Shown here: positions 1 to 12,325 of the stretch, piece after piece
Layout of the letters: each line of letters starts with the position of its first letter
How positions within the stretch are numbered: position 1 is the stretch's first letter
DNA from: Haemaphysalis longicornis
Lineage: Eukaryota > Arthropoda > Arachnida > Ixodida > Ixodidae
NCBI GenBank assembly: GCA_013339765.2
Contig: CM023449.1
Span: 15,971,811-16,035,810 of the forward strand
Direction: 5' to 3'
DNA length: 64,000 nucleotides
Made by a program: the position numbers and the translations under genes
The notes under the pieces: model-generated
Databases searched by the model: none
What the model was told of the DNA's origin: nothing
Seen by the model: the letters and a program-made list of their open reading frames with translations, nothing else

Positions 1-1400
1 CCGCTGCCACCTTGTTGATGTCGTTATTTTTTTGCGGAGTTTACGGTTATGTCTCTGTCTTTTCCATCATTTTGTGAGACATTGCCTCGCTTCCCACAGG
101 TGGAGTAGACGGGCGCCTGCATAGGGAGTCTGGTGCGTCGTGACAATAGATAGGGTATGTTTTTTCATGTGCTCTACTTGTTCCACAGCCCACTGCTCGT
201 AGGTTTGCCTCTCTCGGAATGATGTATTCAGTTGGTCTTCTCTGAAATTGTCCCTGTTCACTATCTTGACTGTCCCTGTCTTGGCCCTAAAGGAGGTCCC
301 CCGTACGGTGAGTTTGATTATATTGGGATCAATACTGAGGTTTACATTCGTGTTTGTCCATGCCACATCTAACGAGCCAGCCAGCAGTACAAGATCGGGG
401 GTAGTGTCTCTGGCTGTGCGTGTACCTTGCCGAGTGGGGGTCTGGGTGTCGTTAAGGAGGACTGAGTTGTATTGATCAATGAAGTTGGCGATTTCTTTGC
501 CTCTTTTGGAGCAGAACTTGTATCGCCCTAATGTGTGTGTGCGGGGGGGGGGGGGTGTTGAAGTCTCCTAATAAAAAGGTGGGCCTGCCTTCAGCAACGC
601 GCATGGTGTCTTGAAAGGTTTCCATAATTTAGGGTTTCCGATTTGAAGGGCGGCAATAACAGTTGAGAATAAAAATGTTTTCGGTGTTGCCGATTTGACG
701 GTTGTGGATTCACACCAGCGTGTGCTCGCACCCTTTCTTGGCCGTGTGGATGCTGCGTTGCCGCTATGGTTTTGTGATCAAGAATGGCAGTAGCCCTGCC
801 AGATGGGTCGGTGTACGAGACGTATCCCGGGATTTTGGGATTTCAGTTTGTTTCCTCTAATGCGATAACGCCTGGTTTCACGTCTAGGGTTTGTACATAT
901 TGTGCAATTCTCCTGCCTTCTCTTTGAAGCCGCGACAGTTCCACTGCAAAATGGTTGTTGTTTCGACTCGTACAGTGCGCGGCCTCATCTTGCAAAAGGG
1001 GATTGTTACCTGTTGACAACTTGCCATCGGTACCTGGCTTATTATAAGGAGTCTCCCTTTTGGCTGCACGCTGGGTGAGGACAACTTGGTTAACGCTAGG
1101 TTCGAGGTTGGTTACCCGCAGTGAGCTGGCGGCTCTATCTTCTAGCAAGGACTTTTGAAAGGCATTCTGCTGTTCGGATAATGGTTGGACAAGAGTTGGA
1201 CGGCATCCAGAATTGTTTGGAGTGGGTTCTTTCCACATTCGAGCCCCTCCGTGGTTTGTGCGGTAATCTCGGTGTCCATGTCAGCTCCTCCTTCGGGAGT
1301 GCAGTTTTGTTGTGCGGCCGGGTTTTCCCTTCAAGCTTTCATGCGTTTATCACCGGACCCGTGTGGTTGTGCCCTTTCTACCACTTCCGTACAAATTCTT
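1..1400 (-). mobile_element. LINE 5' part with EEP endonuclase domain, cut by window edge
   Basis: Reading leftwards, a short leader ORF appears to start at an ATG near 1280 (MDTEIT...), followed by an endonuclease domain whose first strand (ILQWNCRGF) lies near 920-960. Further left come a degraded LLGDFNTP-like metal/catalytic motif near 560-590 and a DLVLLAG segment near 380-400, which precedes the ORF at 67-366. This order is the apurinic-type (EEP) endonuclease of non-LTR retrotransposons. Frames change several times and a poly-G run near 541-554 interrupts the domain, so the copy is dead. Reverse transcriptase would lie to the left, outside the window. The right boundary near 1400 is inferred from where the neighbouring opposite-strand LINE begins abruptly. 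Clade not determined. Confidence 0.72.
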
Positions 1401-1404
1401 GACG

Positions 1405-3225
1405 CGGCAAAACAACCTGTGAGAAAATGCGACGCAGAGGACCACCCAATCAACTACTGCAACTCCAGCACCCTCACTTGTCCTAACTGCAGGGGACCGC
1501 ACGTGGCATACTCCCTGGCCTGTGAAAATCTTCAGAAAGAAAAGAAAATCAATGACGTCAGAGTCACTGAAATCTCCTTCCCAGAGGCGCGAAAGAGGTT
1601 CGCCTTTTTCTCCCAGGGGAGGTATGCCAAAGCAGCTCGCGGGGGGCGGAGCGGCGTCTGGTTTTCGCTGGCGACCTAGGTCAGTGAGACTGACCTGGTC
1701 CCACTCTCGCCTCCCGCTGGGTTGCCGCTGAAAGCGCAGCCTATTACCCCGCCATCTGCCAAAAAGGTAGTGGTTGCGGCAGCAACCAGCACCAATATAG
1801 CCAATGCAGCTTCTCTCGTCTCTGCCTCCGCCGCCCCCAGTACACCTGACGGCGCTGAGAGGTTGGACGTGGAGGGACCCACAGCTACCTCCTCCCCGTC
1901 CGCTCTGCCTATGCCCCTTGTGGCGTTCATCACCCCCTCGGCACTGGCGGCACAGGCAAAGAACACCCGAAAGGGTGCCAAGTCCAGGCGTCCCGGTCCA
2001 GTGGACACCCCCATGTCTTCGGATGACAACGTGGACTCGCAGCTGTTCCTGCTTGCATCGCAGCGAAAGGAACTGGCTGCGGCGTCCAGGTCAGTAGAGA
2101 AGTTTAAAAAGCCCCTCCAAAAGTTCAAGCCCCGAAAGACTATGCATAACGACGTACATATTCCAGTTGCTCTAAACCTAAATTATGGGACAGGAAAATA
2201 TCATGCATTGGAACTGCAGAGGCCTTTTCAAAACTCTTGATGATGTCCATGCGTTATTGCATTCCAATCTTCCAAGTGATATGCCTTCAAGAAACCCTTG
2301 AAACTCCAGACACAACAATTTCTTGACTAGTTGTATGGTATTTATGGTGGACAGAGATGGTGGTGGTACATCTTCAGGTGGTGTGGCCATTATTGCCTGA
2401 AAATCATTGGAGCGTCACAGTATCCAATTGCAGACCCTCCTTGAGGCTATAGCCATACGTAAAATAATATTTAATAGGTTAAGTTACGGTATGCTCCCTT
2501 CACATCCTTCCTTATTTCCAGATATCCAGTTCCGACTTCGAGGCTCTGGTAGATCAGCTTCCAGAACCCTTCACCCTTATTAGCGACCTGAATGCACATA
2601 ATTCACATTAGGCCTCTTCCCCCCCGCAAGCCCTAGGTCGCCTGTTAGGGAAGTTTCTAACGTCCCCGGGGACATGCCTTTTAAAAAAAATATCCACATA
2701 ACATAATTTAAGATACAACATATACTCATTTCTTGACTTGGCTACTGGCTCTGCAGTTCTCTTTCCTTTTCCGGATTGGGGCGTGGGCACTGACCCATAT
2801 TGTAGTGACCACTTCCCCACTTCTCTAACATATAATATATGTAAAGGCCTTAGCAGTTCATCTTTTTACAAAAGGTTCAATGAAGCAAGAGCAAACTGGA
2901 ACCAATTTACAGAGGCATCTAAACTACACTACGCATACATAACGCACCTACATGAAGACGAAGCCCCCAACTCCTTATGGCGCACACCCTCGACGCCACC
3001 GAAAAGTCCATTCCCTGCGCCTCTTGTGCCCTGCGCAACCAAACGAGGCCGTCGGGGAATGAGGACTGTAGGCGGGCGCGAAAGGCCAAGAGCAAGGCGC
3101 TCGGTATCCTTCGTGGGTACCCCACGTCGGATGACCTCGTTTGTTCGACAGGGCAAAGCCGTTTGAAAAGCGGGTGCGTCGTGAGGCAAAACGAAAGTTG
3201 GCGCTCCTTTTTGACACCGTTTGAA
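1405..3225 (+). mobile_element. Decayed I-like LINE fragment: ORF1 CCHC knuckles to ORF2 linker
   Basis: The fragment begins inside ORF1: two cysteine knuckles (CDAEDHPINYC, then CPNCRG...C) are followed by a KEKKI...FPEARKRF segment and a Pro/Ala-rich tail ending near 2240. ORF2 begins near 2190 with a MHWNCRGL endonuclease strand. Later come a GGVAII strand near 2380 and the SDHFP motif near 2805. The last recognisable part is a linker (ALGIL..YPT) near 3100-3210. The order and several motifs match the better preserved LINE at 55574-61113. Many frameshifts and stops break both ORFs. There is no reverse transcriptase, so the copy lacks its 3' part, which is unusual because LINEs normally lose the 5' end. 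The left end coincides with the opposite-strand LINE, suggesting that it was interrupted. Confidence 0.75.
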
Positions 3226-6200
3226 GTAAATGTTTATTCAATTAATCAATCCAACTGTGCTAGATCTTTTTGACATTTGGTTTGTATCAATTTTTTGTGG
3301 AACTTGTAAAATGCGAAAGTTACTGCCGTTGGTTTCGCGCAATTTACCGCGCTAACCTAGCTGCGCTCCATAGGCAGCCTGGCTGCATAGTGCCAGTCAT
3401 TACAAAGTAACGTGTGCTTAGCTCGTACGTTCGTTGTAAGTACCCATCGACGTATGCAGAATACGGTATCCGCGCCGACCTAACCGTTACAGTTACCGCT
3501 TCACGTGAGGGCTCTGCTATGCTCAGTCACCAATACGGAGACGGCCGCTGAAATGCAGTGGCGCCGTCCAGCGACCGAGAGACAGTGCATTCGCTCCGTA
3601 ATTTTTGGAGTTTTTTTTTTTGTTTTTCAATGCACAAAGCTTCACCTGCCTTTTTCTTTCTCTATATTTCGTCAACATCTTCTATTGCATTTTTATGCAT
3701 TTTTATCAGACGTATAAGACTGCATTAAGCTTGAAGATTTCGAAGAGCAGTTTTCCTCATTGTTTTGGAAGGATATATGCGCAGTGGAAGTAACAAGAGG
3801 ATTTCACGTTGAAAAAAGTGGGTAAAAGTCGCCAGACAAAAGGAAGACGGTTCTATTCGCGGCTGCCGGAGTAAACAGTCGCGTTGTTAGCGCTTCCAAG
3901 AGTCCGACCGACTTTCTCGTGCGTGACATGTTTGCTGAAGGCGGATTGCTGCTCTGAGTGTAAAGCTCAGCGCTCAGCCTGTAGCGTCGCCCGTAGTTTG
4001 GAAGCCATTAGGCGGACGGCCTGGCTTAAGCGTTTAACGGTAAATATACCGCAGTGCAAGTGCTCTACACACGGTGCGAAGGATGACTTTTGAAGATGAA
4101 AAGTAGAAAAAACTACAAAACACTTCTTTTGTATCGTATCAACTTTTTTGGGATACGTGCACTGTGAGTGTTCCTTCGAAAAGGTCAACAAAGATGAAAC
4201 TTTAGCTTCGTCTCCCTCCATATTGAGGCAACTGAAAATAAAATAAAATCACAGGTCTCCTGCACTGAGGTGCACACGGTATTGAAAATTGGGAAATAAT
4301 GCGGCTTGTTTTAGGTTACATTGTCCTACACGCTTTTCCCGTAGCTTTGCTGTTGGGAAATGGGTAGTACAGCCGAAAGACGTTGAACTAGCTACCGGTA
4401 GGCCATTGATCCCAGCTTTCCATCCTTCCCTCCTTGTTAGTTGATCAAATTTAATGTTGTGCATTGCATTTTCGAGCAGCCTTGATCGAGATGGCAGTTA
4501 ATTATACAGCAGCGGAACATAGAGGTTCTGCCCACAGAAAACCGATAAACTTCTCGGTGGCTACGGTGTCAGAAACCTAGAAAAAATACAAATTAACTGC
4601 TCTCATACTTATATTGGATTATGTTTCGCCACTAATTAGCCCCAACAGCACAGGCATCTACTAGAAATAAAAGTGCGCAAATCCTACAGCTCCAACGTTT
4701 ATCAAATACATGACACCTTAGAATTCGCAAAAAAAAAAAAAAAAGGACGGTGATTTTTGGACGTTGTATGTAACATGGATGCTGTGGCTATCGATACGAA
4801 CGCAAAGCGCTCCAGAACGCCCGGGCCGGACGTCTGTCGAACAAAAGTACAGTATTTAAATGGTGGTAGGACATCGTGCACTTATCAGCGAGATTTATTC
4901 GTGAAAAGCAATTTTTTTTTTCTGAATTCGACACGGTTTTCATAAAATCTGATTACGAAGTGTACCTAAACTGACTTTTGAAGCAGGCCTGACTTTCCGG
5001 CCGCGTCAATCAAAGTTCCTTACGAGTACTCTAGAATCAACACTTTCCAGTCTGCTCCGGACATTTTGGTAGTAGATGTTATACCTAGCAAAACCTGCGA
5101 CAGTGATTCAGAATAAATATAATATAGACATCAGTGTTTCCGGTATGTATCACATACTCTTTTGCGTCTTTTTTTGGACGCTGCATACAATTCTACTGTG
5201 AAAAGTAACTGCTCTGCGGGAATCTTGTTTTTAAGACAATCCCGAAAGGCGGATAATTGTGCAGTGTATTATTCATTAACAGGTTTTCTGCTAGTTTTCT
5301 CTAGCGCCTGTTCATGGGGACACAGTATGCAAACCGCGCGTCATCAGGCGATGTTAGTAGAAAATGTTTTACATATTTCATTTCTACGTTTTCGCCTCTG
5401 TGAATATAGGTGTAGGAGCTGTAAACTTTTTAATATGTTGAATTATGCACCACCGCGTATTACTGAATTACTATTATAGAATTTTGGCGTGGCAACATTA
5501 TTTAGTTGCATCCGATACATGCGGCACAACTCATCTTGATTTTCTAGAATTCATATTCTCAGTTACGATTCAGGCCTAGCGCGGCTATAAAAATGGAATT
5601 TGAAGAATTTCAACTTCAATATTTTGTTCTTTTCAGCTCTGGGAACTTTTCTTCAATGCGTAACCACCGCAGAGAACTTCTTAATCTTGCAGCAGGGATT
5701 CTAAGCTAAGCATTTGTAGCAAGATGTGTTTCTGGTATTTTCGTGATTTAAAGCCGCAACATTCACACACGGGCTGCTACTGATTAGGTACTCTTTATCC
5801 TGTTATGCAAAGTCAGCGCTCAGTATTGGTTTCTCAGCATGTAAGGCTACCTCTGACGCATTTGTAGCTAGAATGCGATGGTGCACTTTCGAGTGTTGTT
5901 TAAATTGTTCGCATTTCCAGCTAGGCGTAGAGTGAGTGCGTGAAAGTCTTTTATTAACAGAAGGATGGACCAGGGGCCGGAAGGGGAGTGAGGGAAGAGA
6001 GGAAGGAAGAAGTCGTCTGGAGGTGATGCTCAGGTGAAGGTCCTGGAGAGGAGTAATACAAACCTATGCACTGGGCACATGGGTTACATAACGAACGGAA
6101 AACTGCTCACTCCGATAAAGTTGACCTGATAAGCGTTTTGGTAAAAAAGAAATCTTGCAGCCGCAACCAACCCTAGAACGATTATCTAGCTCTTTCATTC

Positions 6201-7150
6201 AGATATACATGATATGGTTACTCCCATATGTAGTAACTACTTACCAAGAAATATTTCTGACACGTAACACGAGCTAATCCTTTCCTTTTGCGCGCACGAA
6301 ACGAGTGAAACACGCACTTTTGTTCTAGCTTCCTGGTGAGTCTGCCAACTAGAGGAAAGACGAGCCTGTCTATGGTAGCCCTTTGGTAAGGCTTAGTTTA
6401 ATTTTATCCTGGTTCCCACAAGCCTCGCTAATTAGCTTAGGACAGGCACCCACTAACAAGCCCCAGGGAAGGGTGGACTAGAAAAAATTCGGCACCATGA
6501 AAGCCTTTGCCGTGCAGACGAGGCTGACATTCTAATGGGGACCAGCGACCAAACCGTTGTGCCGAGTTTTGAATGTATACAGACAAGTTTCATTTGACTC
6601 GATAATAATAAATTAATAAAAGCAACAATTCCACAAGTAACTGGGTTCATGTATTGTAGAGTATATTATTTCACTGCTGCGATAGCTACCACTTTTCTTT
6701 GTAGGAAAGCTGGTTACCTACAGTTTCCTACAGGTACTGTCTACAGGAGCTAGAAGGCGCACCCCCGCTATTTTTATGTTGTATTCATCATCACCATCAT
6801 TGTACACATGTGCGGAATGGAAACTACCTGGTCCCGTCTTTATTCCACAGCCAGTTTCCCCAGGGTTCTTAGGGTGGTTGCCTGCACTGCTAGTTAGTTC
6901 GTTGTCTTTAAGCAACGAATGATTTCTATCTGGAATATAAACCAGCTGTTCTCTCGTCCATTGCATCACTTAATAGGTTACAGTTCTTAATTAACCACTG
7001 TTTTGAAGTGAACGGCACCCTGGACAATCATTAAAGAATCAAGGGAAAGAAGGGAAGATTTGGATGGCAACCGAGTGTTGGTTTCGAATTTCAAGCGTCA
7101 TGAATGGCCTAGTTACTAAGGCTGAAGGCAGCACACGTAACAGTAGCGGT
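3226..7150. other. No gene recognised
   Basis: Only short ORFs below 110 codons occur, none with a recognisable domain. Visible features are a 16-base A run at 4729-4744, a purine-rich stretch near 5960-6060 and one copy of a 50-bp dispersed repeat at 6417-6466. Base composition is AT-rich and ordinary for arthropod intergenic DNA. Confidence 0.6.
6417..6466 (+). repeat. 50-bp dispersed repeat, copy 1
   Basis: Shares the core CGCTAATTAGCTT and flanking CAAGCC...CACCCAC...AAGCC with 8606-8655 in direct orientation, with a few mismatches. No coding content or transposon ends are visible. Possibly a remnant of an unrecognised non-autonomous element. Confidence 0.5.
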
Positions 7151-7154
7151 TATT

Positions 7155-7722
7155 TTGACGTCACCTCCGGCGCACACGATCTTTGGTGGAACCAGTCGTT
7201 CAGCTCAGACGACAATCACATCATCGGATCATTGCTATAACAGCTGCATCTTACCGGTACTAAACTACGGTACCGAAACTTGGAGGTTCAATAAAAGGGT
7301 TCAAGTTAAAATGAGGACGACTCAGCGAGCAATGGAACGGAAGATGAGAGATGTAACGTTAACGAAGAGAACGCAGTGGGTCGGGGAGCAAACGCGTGTT
7401 AAGGACATATTAAGGGGAACTTAGAATAAGAAATGGGTTTGGGCAGGGTATGTACTGTCAAGGCAAGATAACCGTCGTTCATTAAGGCTAACACAGTGGA
7501 TCCCCAGAAAAGGCAAGCGTGGCAGGGGGCGGCAGAAAGATCGGTGGGCAGAGGAGATAAGAAGTTTGTGGGTATAAATTGGTCGCACTTAGCACAAGAC
7601 TGAGGTAATTGGAGATCCATGGGAGAGGCCTTTGCCTTGCAGTGGGCGTAGATAGGCTGATGAAGACGAAGAAGATGATGATGAAGACTATGATGGTGAA
7701 GATGAAGATGAAGAAGGAGAAT
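7155..7722 (+). mobile_element. RTE-type LINE 3' end, 5'-truncated
   Basis: The ORF at 7155-7424 carries the C-terminal hallmark of RTE-clade reverse transcriptases: LPVLNYGTETW near 7250-7283, then MRTTQRAMERKM near 7311-7346 and the WVGEQTRVKD segment. After a stop, a different frame continues with the WAGYV and IPRKGKRGRGRQ.RW segments up to about 7555. A degraded end follows, with GEAFALQW-like coding near 7625-7650. A GATGAA/GATGAT microsatellite tail occupies 7659-7722, as is usual for this clade. No fingers, palm or endonuclease region is present, so the copy is 5'-truncated. It is frameshifted and inactive. I could not find a target duplication. Clade assignment is from family knowledge of these motifs. 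Confidence 0.8.
7659..7722 (+). repeat. GATGAA/GATGAT microsatellite tail of the RTE fragment
   Basis: Imperfect trinucleotide and hexanucleotide run immediately after the last coding-like sequence of the RTE fragment. It is best read as the 3' tail of that element, not as an independent satellite. Confidence 0.75.
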
Positions 7723-10529
7723 TGTCAGCGACAGTCATTCCACTCCTCGCGGATGCCGTGCTAAGCCTTCCAGAAGAGAAATCTAAGTGTTTCTGCCCAA
7801 GAACGACAACGCAGTCTTATCCTCTCCACGCTAATACAAGGGTAGTGACGGGCTGGGGGGTAGGTCACGTATTTTGCTTTTTGTATAGCGGGAAAAACAG
7901 GCTGCCTATACCGAGATATTCCTAAACCAAGGAGTACCCACTTGGTCGTCATCCAGGCAGCATTGACAGCTGCAATAAACGCTTATTCCTCCTCATTTCC
8001 ATTGACGCCGGCGAGATTTAACTGAAAAAAATGCTCCGAGGTTTCATTAATGGCCTCGATGCGGCGTCGACGAGGAACATGAACACTTACAGCTTTTCGG
8101 GCTAGCTCAGGACGTTGGGGAATCAATAACTGCAGTGTTTGTGCCTACGCAAGAGAAGTGTTACATTCTTGTTTTTGCGTTACAATAGTACCGCATAACG
8201 CCTATTAGAGACCACTGCGATTATGTGTCGACAGATTTTTTTTGCACAACAATACTTTAAGTTGCTCATTGGGTCAAAACTCGCGCACTGGAAAATTCAG
8301 GTAAATATCCGGCGTAAAACTACTACATGAATATATGCTATTGTGACGGTCTTTTTAGTAAGGGAACACATCTTTCTGTCAGCGCCTAACAGACTGATGC
8401 CCCCTTATTTTTATTATTCTTTGTATTATTGATTCTCTTTCTCATTTGGCGTGAACTGTTACGTCATCCATCTTTGTGTTTTCGTTTCGCACACAAAGTT
8501 TAGTAATGCGAGCACGTATACCCGACGCGGATTCTTTCAGCTGCAAGAGGACGTACGTCTCAATAGCTGTCAGGAAAGGCGAATAGTGATTTGAATTTGG
8601 TAACTCGCAAGCCCCGCTAATTAGCTTGGCACGGGCTCCCACGAAAAAGCCTCATGTGAAGAGAAGACTTCAATTGGTTCAGCGGTTGCATAAAAGACGT
8701 GGGGGGCGGAAAAAAGAGCTGACAGACACGTAGGAAAAGAGAGAATGCACCTCCTAATAGGCAGAAAATTAGCAGAGTGGTGTCCTCATCTCAGGAACTC
8801 ATTGGTGGGGCCAAATGCAGCCCCCTTTTTCACGAACTGAAGGTGGTCTCCCGGTCAGGAACTGGACACCACGCTTTCCTATTGCTCTTAAGACATACAA
8901 CAAATCTTGTCTTTATAAAGCTTTTGCTGGAGACTACGGCGCCATGTGGTAGAGGGTGCAGTTTCACGACAAAAGTGCCGCTCATTGAAGTACTGGGTCG
9001 AAGAGGTGCGATTTCGATGAATGGGGCACGAGTACGTTAGCAGCGGGCTAGATAACGGTTCCCAGGCTATCGCTGTCTTCGTGGGTAGGGGAGGGGCGTG
9101 AGCCCTCCTCTCGAAGATAACTGCCGTGTGGAGGCGAGAGCGTTGAACGACTGAAAGCTATGGGGTGCGGCGGTTCGGGAAATGAGAGGTTCGCTCAGAC
9201 ATCTGAGACAGGCGCCTAGGAAAGGCACCATCCGTGTCCGCCTTAGCATTCCTGAATTCTTTTTTTAAAGCGATAGCCTTACGTGTCAAATTGAACGGGA
9301 AAATTTTGGTCTCTCTGTATGTAACGACGAATTTTATTACAAAATGTCTGCCTGTACCTCGATTCAGCCGCACAGCCAAAGTGACACAGAATCTCCACAG
9401 TAGGTTTATATACCCACCTCCAAATCTAAAAGTCTCATTACGGTGGCAATGTTCATACTTGTCAACATTGTTCAACAACTCAAAATATTACGTAAATATG
9501 AGGTAAAAATATCAATACGCAAGTGTTACCTGCAGTGTTCCGTTATTAAAAAAATCGGGGATTTTTTTATTATTGCGATAGCAAATGCAATACTACATCC
9601 ACTGCACCAAAAAATTTACTCCTTCACCCGCTGTCACCCGCGCCAATATAGCTTCTGGCTGAATTTTAGGAAATCGAACGGCAACGGTAACGTGAGCTTC
9701 CGCTAGATATATGTTCCACGTTCCGCTTGGAACGCACATGGAGCAGCGCAATGTAGTTCTGTAAACGTAGTAGTAGGTTGCCTCGATTCATGAGCGTCTC
9801 CGCCATTCGACAGCACTGGCATCGAGACACCCGGTCTGGAGCAGTAGAAAACGGTAAATTTAATTGGACTTGACGAATCCTCTAGCGTGTTTATCTTGGG
9901 AGGAGCGAGACGGGAGAGGAACAACATAAGAGTTGGGCGGGAAAGAGAAGGGAGGCATTTAGTTGTCAGGGGCGCCAGACGACTATCTTCTTTCGCCGAC
10001 ATTTGCAACGAAAGGAGCAGATACGCGGCTGATTTTTTTTTTTGCCTTAGCGCAGCTGCGGAATCACGAATATTTATCTGACGTTAGTGCTTCGCTGAAT
10101 AGTAGTAGTTCCAATGCCTATAATTATGTTGGTGACAATGCGCAAAGTATTAAACTTATATAATCGTGATTTTTGTAATTGCTCAACAGACACGGGGCTC
10201 GACGACTGACTGTTATGCAAGTGCCTGTCATACAGGTGTATTTTGCATAAAAATAATATTTATTTTTATATAAACGAGCTTGTTTATTCATAAACAGACA
10301 TAACGTAAAATGTAGGGTTGGTTGTCATTTCAAACTACCCCAACTTTGCTAAAGGAGCACAATTCGTTTTTACTGGAAAGTAAAAGGTGTCATTTGTATA
10401 AAATAAAAGGCCGACGATAGCATTAATTCCTAATGACAAATTTCTGTGCAGAGCGAAATGCAATCTCCTGGATGATGGCGCGTACAGGCTGTGCCTAACC
10501 AAGTGATAGTTCCATCAGCGAACGCACGG
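7723..10529. other. No gene recognised
   Basis: Contains the second copy of the 50-bp repeat (8606-8655) and AT-rich stretches near 9480-9620 and 10240-10300. The latter includes a 10-bp-arm AT hairpin near 10248-10270. ORFs are all about 100 codons or less and unrecognisable. Confidence 0.6.
8606..8655 (+). repeat. 50-bp dispersed repeat, copy 2
   Basis: Direct-orientation partner of 6417-6466, with the identical core CGCTAATTAGCTT and similar flanks. About 2.2 kb separates the two, and the RTE fragment lies between them. Confidence 0.5.
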
Positions 10530-10875
10530 AATTGCGAGAAATAATCTGGCGTTGTATCTTAGTGCGTCACCGCGGGGGAGCATGTCTCGCGCCTTTCGCC
10601 ATCCGTTCTTCCTCCGCTATCGTGCTCCCCGTATCTTCGGTGTCGTCTTCGTTCTCTCGGTTATCTCGGAGCGCGCCGCCGCCTGAGAGAATGTCTCGCG
10701 CCGCCTCGGCATACCGCCTTCTCACTCACGCTTTCGCTATACTTGCATCATTCGCTTTCCTGCTCGTTCTATACCGTTTGTCTTCGGTGCCCCCTTCGTT
10801 CGATCGGTTGAAATCAGGGCGACGGGGCCATGGAAACAACAGGAGCGGGCGATTAAGTGCTGCGCTTTAAAATAA
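10530..10875 (+). repeat. GC-rich dispersed repeat, copy 1
   Basis: A GC-rich island in AT-rich surroundings. It shares ordered blocks with 52330-52580: GTCTCGCGC, the TTCGGTGTC...TCTCGG block, and a terminal AGCGGGCG..TTAAG..CTGCGCT..AAAA block. Internally, ATGTCTCGCGCC occurs at 10582 and 10691, and TCTTCGGTG at 10634 and 10782, so part of it is duplicated. A 112-codon ORF spans it but has no recognisable domain and looks incidental. Probably a non-autonomous repeat family; its class is unknown. Confidence 0.45.
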
Positions 10876-12247
10876 ACTGTCCTTTTTGCCACTTGCTGCT
10901 AACCCCAACGTGCACGTTGCCCTTTACAGAACAGGAAATCTCAAATAATGTGCCGCATCAGCTAAGAAGGTTGTGACGCTCGTGTGAAGCATGTGCAGAC
11001 GATGCAAATGGGTGTTTCGGGTTGAGCTTCATAAAAACACAATTGCAAAGCTCTAATTGCCGCATAGGTCCTCATTCGTTGGCCCCTTTAGACGCAGGTA
11101 GCTTTTTCTGCACCGCTAACAGATCAGAGATCACTGTTTTTCTGTTCTTACTGTGGAGGTTATGACAGCGATAGCTTCCGCCGTGCAGCACAAAAGGGTT
11201 TCGTCCTAGCCCCGAAGCCATATCCCCTACTGCGTTTTCCATAGGGCCCCAGGGAATATGGGAACTGAGAGGGAGCATGGGAGCTAGATGTGGAGATGAC
11301 ACTAATGACTGCCGAATCACGAGGCACCGGTCACGCATAATGCCCAGGGTTGCCGTGATGCGCAATCGACTGCATCCTCTTTCATTTCCGGCCGTCTCCG
11401 CGGGAGGAAGCCAGCTCCTAGGGTCGCCGCATATATAAGCCACGCAAAGGAAATGAGGCGAGGCGAAGAGCGAGATGAAGGTGGGGGGGGGGGTTGGAGA
11501 TGCCAGAAGAGCGAGCTTAAAAACGGGGCGTAAATGTCTGTCGAAATTTGAGGATATTGGGTGTCCGCTGAAAGCTCCTATGTTCTGGGACTTTGATGTG
11601 CACGATTCTGCTCACTCCAGGGAGTGCGAACAATATATACCGTGTGTGGGGACAGCACATTAGTGCTGACGAGGCTTTTTTCTCTTGTTAAGAAAACTTA
11701 GGTAAGGATCGATCGGGTTCGTAAATTATGACCACTTAAGCATGAGATACTGGAACTGAAGGGGAACGAAAGTAAACTGACTGCTATAGGTAAGAACACT
11801 TTTTAGTAAGTGACACGGAAAATTTGGAGGTTTTTCAGGTGTTGACGTGGACAACCCGCTCCCCGCACCAAACGTTTGTAGCAGTGTTCTAGTCTTTACG
11901 GCCCCATGCTTTAAATCACCAGTGCTTCTTGACATAAGAATGGGGCCTCAAATATAGCTACCAAGGTTTTGTAAACATGTGTTTCTCAGGGTAAAAATGT
12001 ACCGAAAACTCAGCAACTGAGCTGAATTGACGATTCCACGGCTCTTCTTCTGCATTACGCAAAGCAGTACGACGGAAGGCTCCAGAAAATGTCTGCAAGA
12101 TTACTCTTTTGCATTGCCTAAGCTTTGTTCTATGACAATATGGCAGTAAGTTTTACCCACAGGAATTCTGGCAGGAAAAAAAATATAAATTCTTCGCCGT
12201 TATTTTGTTCGACGCCTTAAAAGATGCATCGGGATTGCGGCATCCCT
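10876..12247. other. No gene recognised
   Basis: Contains a 123-codon minus-strand ORF at 11072-11443 with no recognisable motif, and a nine-base G run near 11484. Nothing else is supported. Confidence 0.55.
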
Positions 12248-12325
12248 TCTACCAAAGCTGCATCCTAAATAGTTAGGATGCAGCTTTGGTAGAGTTTAGG
12301 ATGCATCCTGCATCCTAAACTCTAC
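12248..12325. repeat. Two adjacent near-perfect hairpins sharing the motif GCATCCTAA
   Basis: Hairpin 1: arm TACCAAAGCTGCATCCTAA at 12250-12268 pairs perfectly with 12273-12291 across a 4-nt loop, and two more base pairs extend it outward. Hairpin 2: arm AGAGTTTAGGATGCA at 12291-12305 pairs perfectly with 12309-12323 across a 3-nt loop, again with two extra pairs. The two stems abut and share GCATCCTAA or its complement four times. No transposase, TIR or target duplication is visible around them. Possible origins are template switching during replication or a transcribed small hairpin. Confidence 0.85.

Noticed and set aside
1676..2128. 150-codon minus-strand ORF
   Set aside because: It is antisense to the Pro/Ala-rich ORF1 tail of the plus-strand LINE.
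10248..10270. AT-rich 10-bp-arm hairpin
   Set aside because: Made only of A and T in an AT-rich stretch, so likely chance.
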